Assembly (NCBI RefSeq): GCF_000003815.2
Contig: NC_049987.1
Span: 9,872,452 to 9,936,451, forward strand
From: Branchiostoma floridae
Lineage: Eukaryota; Chordata; Leptocardii; Amphioxiformes; Branchiostomatidae
Reading direction: 5' to 3'
DNA: 64,000 bases
Positions within the stretch are counted from its first letter, which is position 1; each line of letters starts with the position of its first letter. Made by a program: the position numbers and the translations under genes. Below the pieces are notes generated by a model. It was not told the origin of the DNA. It worked only from the letters and a program-made list of their open reading frames with translations, and did not search any database. Below, piece after piece: positions 57,501-64,000 of the stretch.

Positions 57501-58640
57501 CTACCCATTGAATGCCATGCCATTTCTTTACGGACTAAGTTTAAAATGATAACAGATGCGTGTAAGCGGCGTCGCTCGTCTTGTGTCGTTCATCATACTT
57601 AAATGCCGGATTTCACGTGGCATTTCCATCCGGCTAAGCCTCCTATCCATCCCTTTAAAAGGAACAACTGCATCATGGGCGATACAAATGCCTGCGCATT
57701 GAGTAAGATTTAGAGAACATATATCTTCCTATCATACTTGTCTCCAAATGTCTTAACTAAAGCTGGATCCGTCAAACCTACCGCAATAATGATGTGCGTG
57801 CTTAGTTTTAATGTACTGCCAACCATATGCCGCTTTTGTTTTTGCCAGTGGAAATCTAAAAGGGATATGTACATGTACATGTACAGGTCTTGACATTGCA
57901 CTGTATCTGACAGACTCTCCTCAATTAAGTCATCCGGGAAAAGGGGGTATTACCGGGAAGATTGTCCTTGTCCAATTTGGAGATGGCTGACGCAAGGCAA
58001 TGCGCATTTCATGCCCACACATCACCCCATTCGTGTCGAGTACACTTACATTTTAAACGACTTGAAAGTATGCAGCTCTACTCACAACCTTAGTTTTCGT
58101 GTCTTCACGGCGGGGAATTTGGGCGTGCGTGAAATACTAATCGAGGCCAAAGCAACACCGCCGCGGCTCCTGTTACAGTCTACAAGACTTCAGCAGAGCC
58201 CATTATTGCTGTGAAAAATCCTCTTCCATTACTTTCTTGACACGTTTGGCACAAGTTGAAATTCTCCGGCTGCTAGTTCCCGTGTCGGTGTGGAATAACA
58301 GGGCATTAGGTCCTACGTAGTGCTATTGGTTGTCACAAAATCATTATAGCTTATACCATCATTTCAGGCTTCCGCTTCCGTGAAATCGTACGAACGCCCT
58401 TCCTGAACGGAAAGACCCCCACCTAGCAGCCCCGACCACGCTGGATTTGTTGGGCGGTGTTTGATGTACACGATCTTGTTCGCCGACATTTGTAGGAATC
58501 TTAGAAAAATGTTTTCAGCGCGGGGAAATGCAAATGAGGCACTCTTATCACTTTGAGTCAATGGTTTATTTGTATTGAAGTTCTGTCACGTAATGTTGGA
58601 GTAATCGATTTTGACGGCTGCTTTTCCCGGCCCATCGGGG
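51591..58640. other. Unrecognised stretch
   Basis: Seven kilobases with no supported exon or named repeat. Minus-strand frames at 52064-52363 and 52431-52796 (99 and 121 codons) are the longest, but neither shows a known domain, signal peptide or coding-like codon bias. A GCAATGAGCCCTCGGG at about 51890-51905 resembles the LINE 3' tail seen near 18.76 kb. A (CA)n-like run lies near 54245-54275 and GTACATGTACATGTACA near 57868. Confidence 0.4.
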
Positions 58641-58664
58641 CTGCCTCACATGCGCGAATGTCAG

Positions 58665-58727
58665 TATTTATACGCCGGGCATACAGGGTCCCGTCAGTCT
58701 CCGGCAGTCAGCGGTTGACTACAGACA
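58665..58727 (+). promoter_or_regulatory. Core promoter with TATA, Inr and DPE in register
   Basis: TATTTATA starts at 58665. TCAGTCT (58694-58700) fits the initiator consensus YYANWYY with A at 58696, 31 bases from the start of the TATA box. AGACA (58723-58727) fits RGWYV and falls at exactly +28 to +32, the position of a downstream promoter element. All three in correct register by chance is unlikely, though each is short. Confidence 0.6.
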
Positions 58728-58753
58728 CTCGTCCACAGTACAGGCAATTCACC

Positions 58754-58814
58754 ATGTTCGCAAACAGGAGATACGCTATTCTTCTGGTCTTGGCCCTCTA
58801 CGTGGAAATGAACG
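58754..58814 (+). CDS. First coding exon (signal peptide) of an unidentified secreted or membrane protein
   Basis: The ATG at 58754 has a good context (CACCATG, A at -3) and lies 58 bases after the predicted transcription start. Twenty codons begin MFANRRYAILLVLAL, a short basic stretch followed by a hydrophobic core, as in a cleaved signal peptide. The exon ends AACG|GTAAGA at 58814/58815, a good donor, in phase 1, which is usual for an exon carrying a signal peptide ahead of extracellular modules. No later exon was recognised in the remaining 5.2 kb, so the first intron probably runs past the window and the protein's identity is unknown. The promoter upstream is the main support; the peptide alone would be too short to trust. 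Confidence 0.55.
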
Positions 58815-61800
58815 GTAAGACGATATCTAAACTATATTTTACAGTTCCGTTGTGATAGAATTTTGTACGCTTCATCTTACGGAATAAGTAATTGGTTACC
58901 AGTTTGTCTTGCCCGGCGCTCGACAACAACATTGTTAGAATAGGAACACTTTGGAATGATGCACTGTTTGTTTAAAACGTGCTTCTCACTGTTTTTATAT
59001 TTACGTTATCACATGAACATAAGAATTTCTTGGCATTAGCAGAAATATGTTGTACAGATCTGTCTCTCGTATGGTTTATTCTTTTACCTGACAAGTTATC
59101 AATGTGTCCAATATTCTCTTATTATCTCAGTTATCAAATCGATCATATATATCTATAAATCTAGACACGAATGTTTTCTGACTCATATGTGACAGGATTT
59201 GCCATTTCGGCAGATTAGCAAAGAATGATAGTGTCTGTGTATGTTCTGTTATCTGTGGGACTTGGATTAAGGGTAGATTCCAGTTTGGATCCATTAAGAA
59301 TTTACATTTGCAGATATCTGCGACAACATCGGAAATTGCCTACTGCTACCGATGCCTTTTCATTATCCAAGAAGCCATCGTTATGAAGGGTCCTGATATA
59401 AACTCCAACCTTCCTTGCTGAGTATGTACATAACATGTTAAGGGCATTGACTGTTCGAATACAAGGACAAATCATCGGCTAAGACGCCTACGGCAAAATC
59501 TATTACAGAAACGGTAACTCATTATTTTGCTCTCGTTAGGAAAATGCCTTCATGCGAATTAGACTCCTGAAGGCTTTGCCTTCCTTAGCTGTAATCTCCG
59601 CATCTATTAATTTCCTGCAAAGGAACAGCCGCAATCAAAAAATGATAAACTCCTTGATGACTGCTTCATCCCATCCATATTAGCTGGCTTCAATCGCTGC
59701 GTGGCTTTTAATCTCTTCCGCTTGTACTATAACTTCATGTTTTATTAAAATCTAAATGAATAACTAAGGCGTCGGTTACCACTGTGACCCTCCGTATGTG
59801 GATGGAATACGAAATGGTAGTACCCTGAGCACTGTCGTCTCACCTTGTAAGGTTTCTTGGGATCTTCTGCTTTTTTGATGTTCCTCCTTGAAGAACACCA
59901 GTACTGTTCCTCTAAATTCCAAAGATTTTGTGGTGCTTTGCTCTTCAACTAAACTCTGTAGGTAGCAGAAATAAATGTCAAGGATTCATCCCCATCAAGT
60001 TTCCACTTTCATAAACTGACATTAAAACATACGAAATGTGCTTATCTTGCTTTCTACAGGCAAGAAAGGCTTTCTTCTCTGAAATACTTATCGCCGCTTT
60101 AAGGGTCTATTCATCCTTTATCATTGTATTGAAGAGTCAGGTCTGGTTTAGAAAAGTCCACCTGGGCACCTCGTGATTGATTTTCAGAGTTCAGGCCTTT
60201 GTGCTGAGTGAAAGGAGTGCAAGAATTATCTCTGCTTACTTAGATACTTATCAGAACTTCAATGATGCCATACACACGGACGTCTAGATACAGGTTTTGT
60301 TCAGAATCACAAATACAAAGATCCACAGTATTCTGCATTGTCAACCTCTACAGGTTAAACCTAATTCTTTACAACATTGATTTTGTATCAAATCATGAGT
60401 CCATCTACTTTATCAAGGGTGCCCGTTGAGGGTGACTGAAAGTAGAAGAGAACAAATAATGATGTTTGCCTGTGGGAAATACTTGCACTAAGGGCAGAAG
60501 GTCAGTGAAGGGGTCTTTGTCTTAGTGACGCCGTGGGTGACGCCAACACATTGCAGATGGGTAAGCTATATAATATAAGAAAAGAGTGAACCAATACAAT
60601 ATTGCGATTCAGTTATTTACGACAAGACCTGTTATGATGCATCAATATTGTCTTACTTCAATGGTATCTACAAGGTATCTCCTTATTTATGACCTGCAGA
60701 CGGCATACTGTTCCAAAATGAGCACTTTGCTGCATTGATGACATCAGCGTTCGGTCGGCGGAACCTAAGCTGCGTTCATGAGCCCTTCATTTCAGCTGAA
60801 ATGCCATGGAGAAAAGGGCATATCGCTGTAAGAGCCGCATTTATGGCACACAAATGAAGATCTACGTGTAACGCGTATGGTTGGTACTTGTATGAAAGTC
60901 AGGATTACATTAGACGTCAGAATATTCAGCTCAATAAAACGATCTTGACCAAGCGCACTCTAGGGTGACATTAGACTACTTTTTGGTACCTATTCAAAAA
61001 TAGAAATTAGAATATATAGGGGGATAAATATAAACGTATCCTCTGTGCTGGCTCAATAGGACACAAGTTTGACCCAGGGAGTAGAATGTTGTTTGATCAT
61101 ATCAGACTGCCATAGCGCTATGGTGTTGAGTGTAGATGGTCGACCTTCTGGAAGTGATTGAATTACTCGAGGAGTTTACTGAAGTCTGAAGCTTGCAGAA
61201 TTACATTTTGTCAACACATGTACCAGTGCTTTTATCATAAATGCATCGGTGAGCATGATTTTCTATTTATTCCGGCTGTTTGTTGCATCAAGCGACGTCT
61301 CCACGGGCGTGAGCTTCAAAGAGTGCTTTATCTAACTTTCATCAGCTTGACCTGCACCGTCCCGTCCCGTCTCCCCCCTGGCAAAGAACTACCATTACGC
61401 TTTGTCGAGCTCTTCATCTTTCGTCCGGCGTAGGCGACATGTTCTGTAAGCTCTTTTTATAGACGTGGAAACATGTAGTAAGCTCCTTTTTAGATGCTGA
61501 GAGCGCCATTAGCTCAGGAGCCGTATGGCTTGAAGGGATTCGCCATCTTTACGTTCATAGCGTAAATCATGCTGCAAAATCTACTCTTGAGCTCCTTTCG
61601 CTATCTACTGCGCAGATGTCGATCAAATCAAATGGAAAATCGTTATTCCGAGATAGAAGGACTAAGAGGGTTTAAAAGTTATAGAAATTGTGTAACATTC
61701 ATATGCAGCTGGCTGCTTTATGGATGGAAGACGATGAAAAAGTAGAAAATGACTCACACTTAAAGTATACTTCAAGCTGTTAGAGAAACGCTAATAGCAG

Positions 61801-63319
61801 ATCAAACACAGCGGCGAGCAAGTAGAATACAGTCAACCGTGCATTTTTCATGCACGTCTAAAATACATGTTTTTTTCGCATACGAATAACCATTCAAATG
61901 TTTATTCCTTTACATGATTTGAAAGTATATTCCTTTTCAAACATATGAAGACAGCAAAGTAAACATGTTTCCAACTGTAATGTGCATTTTAGTCATTAAA
62001 CGTCACAATGTTGGTATTGCAATGTAACGTGCTGTAACTCTTATCTTAAGACGATTTTAAGTGAAAAATGAATATAAAGATCACCATACAAAATATCCAA
62101 GAACTGTTGGTTTAACTCATCGTTCATGACACTTGTTGGTATGTTTACTTGTAAATTCTTCAACAGATTAAAAACGTTTACCCCATTGTTGATAAATAAG
62201 AATGGGGATGTTCACATCACCAAATACTCTAGAAACATAATGAAAAAATGAAACTCAATGAGAGTATAGAAATTTAGTACAACTTAAAAAACATTAAGTT
62301 GAGACTTGCATCAATATCGATATATCAGTAATTGCTGCATTTTAAAACAGCCTGTCGATGATTTCCAACTGCTGCCAATGGGGCGTAGAGGAAGCCTATA
62401 TATAGCTAGCTGGAGAACATGCTGGATATATTGGCACCTGCAGCCATGGGTACCATATTTGTTTTACTGTAGGCACTTTATCTAAAATCGTGTAATAGCT
62501 TCAGCATATGGTGACTATTCTTTGAAATGTTTTGAGGAAAATTCAAAGGGCTCTGCAGTAGAGTCCCATTAATCAACTGCTTACATCAGAAGCTGCAAGC
62601 ACACCCACTGGATTCGAAGAAACGTTCGGCAGCCATATTTGAACCTTTTGGTTCGTAGATGATCCTTGAACTACTGGCATTTTAGCAATGATATAGCCAA
62701 CGTAATGGGGCCATAATTTTCTGGGAATAAGACCAAATACTGCTTGCAAAGTGATAAAGGCAAGTCAGTTCCATACATAACGTGTGAGTGACACAATAGT
62801 TCCAATTAGATACTGTTATTTACCATAATCTATATATAGTAGGAATGAAAAAAAAATACAATTACTTTATAAAAAATTTGAAATCAAAGCCTGTGGTGGT
62901 ATGGCAGAATATGTATTTTTCGTTCAGTGGATACTATTTTTGCATTGTAAACCGTAACATACAGGTTACATAATGAGCTTAAGAAAGCAACCGGATCGCT
63001 AACCAGAGACAACGCCTCTTAATGCCAGCGTAGAGCTGGGACGTATTGTGGCGCCTCGCACAACTTCCTTTTCTACATCCAATGTCAAGATATGTATACA
63101 TCGTCTGGAAACGGGCGTGTGTGTCAAGGTCACAGTTTATTACAAGTAACACTTTGTCATGTCCGTGATCAAATCATTCATCTACGTTCTGAGGCTGTTA
63201 CCTCTTGACCACGCCAGTTTGGCACGCAAAATGATACTTTTTAGACGTTACAAATGGAAATCACGAGCGGGACATATACATGCTTTCCTCTGCAAGAACC
63301 ATGTCACAGGCACTAAAGC
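58815..63319. other. Probable first intron or intergenic DNA, nothing recognised
   Basis: No exon with matching phase-1 acceptor and recognisable domain was found. AT-rich DNA with minor repetition only, such as GTAAGCTCTTTTTATAGA and GTAAGCTCCTTTTTAGA near 61447 and 61479. Confidence 0.4.
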
Positions 63320-63405
63320 AGTAACCGAGGCGATGTAGCAAGTCGGAGCCTAACCTCTGCTTAGAGAGTAGCTAATTGGCCCCGGCTTGCATAACATAGG
63401 TTACT
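63320..63405 (-). mobile_element. Small palindromic element, copy D of the CTCCAAGCAGAGG group
   Basis: Ends AGTAACCGAGG and, inverted, AGTAACCTATG. Inner arms CAAGTCGGAGCC and, inverted, CAAGCCGGGGCC surround a central CTACTCTCTAAGCAGAGG (minus strand). Organised like 28030-28118 but in the opposite orientation. 86 bp. Confidence 0.7.
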
Positions 63406-63409
63406 AACA

Positions 63410-64000
63410 GTCAGTAGAAAGCTGACGCAATGAGCGGTGCCACACTACTTCAAGATGGATGGGGTGTCTCAATCTTTAATTGACAAAACCTGAAAATAAT
63501 GCTGCAATGCTCCAAATCGCTATGTTTCGTCTAGAACCCAATAACTACCAACATGCCGAAATTAACAAATCCATCACAACGATCTGGAGTTATAGCTGCG
63601 AACTTGCAAACAAAGACAAAAGCAGTAGTGCCAGTATATACGTACCCCTGTCTGAGGTCATTTACCCTCCCTCCCGGAGGGTAAATGACCTCCCCTATGA
63701 AGTTTGCATTCCATAGATAAATAGATGGATAGATGGCAATTCAAGGACAAGGAATGTATAGAATAATATACTATTGAGAGTAAAATGACACAGCATCCAT
63801 GCATTATGCACATTAGCATTCCATGTGTCAGAAAGAGGAAGCTCCTGGAGACTAACGCTGGCAGGAGTTCAGTTTGATAAATGGTTATTCTATTCTGTGA
63901 CTGTATTTTGTGAATCCCCTGGAGATCGTGCTTACAAAGGCGAAATGATACAATGACTCCAAAAGATATCAGATAGTAGATTGAATTTATCATTTGTCTG
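63410..64000. other. Unrecognised end of window, with one hairpin
   Basis: Contains the hairpin at 63654-63692 and an ATAAATAGATGGATAGATGG run near 63717-63736. No gene supported. Confidence 0.4.
63654..63692. repeat. Perfect 17-bp hairpin
   Basis: GAGGTCATTTACCCTCC, loop CTCCC, then the exact inverted complement. Possibly a minimal MITE or a fold-back formed by local inversion duplication. Confidence 0.95.

Overview
The window looks like a stretch of AT-rich, gene-poor animal chromosome. Coding signal sits in short GC-rich exons with GT-AG introns, TATA-type promoters and AATAAA signals, and the rest is crowded with miniature inverted-repeat transposons, SINEs and decayed non-LTR and Penelope-like retroelement pieces. 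No operon-like packing, ribosome binding sites or long uninterrupted bacterial ORFs were seen. A marine invertebrate deuterostome, most likely a lancelet (Branchiostoma), fits best: a secreted metazoan YHYH-domain protein plus many short palindromic MITE families. The species call is inference, not proof.

Layout. 1-5600: mostly unrecognised AT-rich DNA, with one possible minus-strand signal-peptide exon (1705-1815) and a partial MITE. 5610-6340: a 45-bp minisatellite. 6500-11290: unrecognised DNA followed by a diverged ~130-bp tandem array (9650-10420) and a composite repeat framed by palindromes (10525-11281). 12400-17410: a run of MITEs (12411-12593, 14699-15046, 15843-16317, 16825-17079) and a tRNA-derived SINE. 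18060-18540: Penelope/retrozyme-like debris with two hammerhead-ribozyme cores on opposite strands. 18720-19600: a frameshifted non-LTR retrotransposon C-terminus on the minus strand. 20090-23502: the one well supported gene, a secreted YHYH-domain protein on the plus strand, with TATA box, 5' UTR exon, two recognisable coding exons, an intron loaded with a MITE and a SINE, a frameshift and a 339-base assembly gap. 23600-39400: largely unrecognised intergenic or intronic DNA with local duplications and a small palindromic element. 39432-39800: another LINE 3' end. 42300-51600: more MITEs, including a hAT-like copy with an 8-bp target duplication and a nested pair. 58665-58814: a well formed TATA/Inr/DPE core promoter followed by a signal-peptide exon of an unidentified plus-strand gene whose further exons were not found. 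58815-64000: probably its first intron or intergenic DNA, with a small palindromic element and a hairpin.

There is no multi-gene pathway in view. The most unusual material is the hammerhead-ribozyme locus near 18.1-18.5 kb. There, one retroelement fragment starts almost exactly at the predicted self-cleavage site of the neighbouring ribozyme. Also notable is a set of four palindromic elements (12.4, 28.0, 50.5 and 63.3 kb) sharing one terminal motif.
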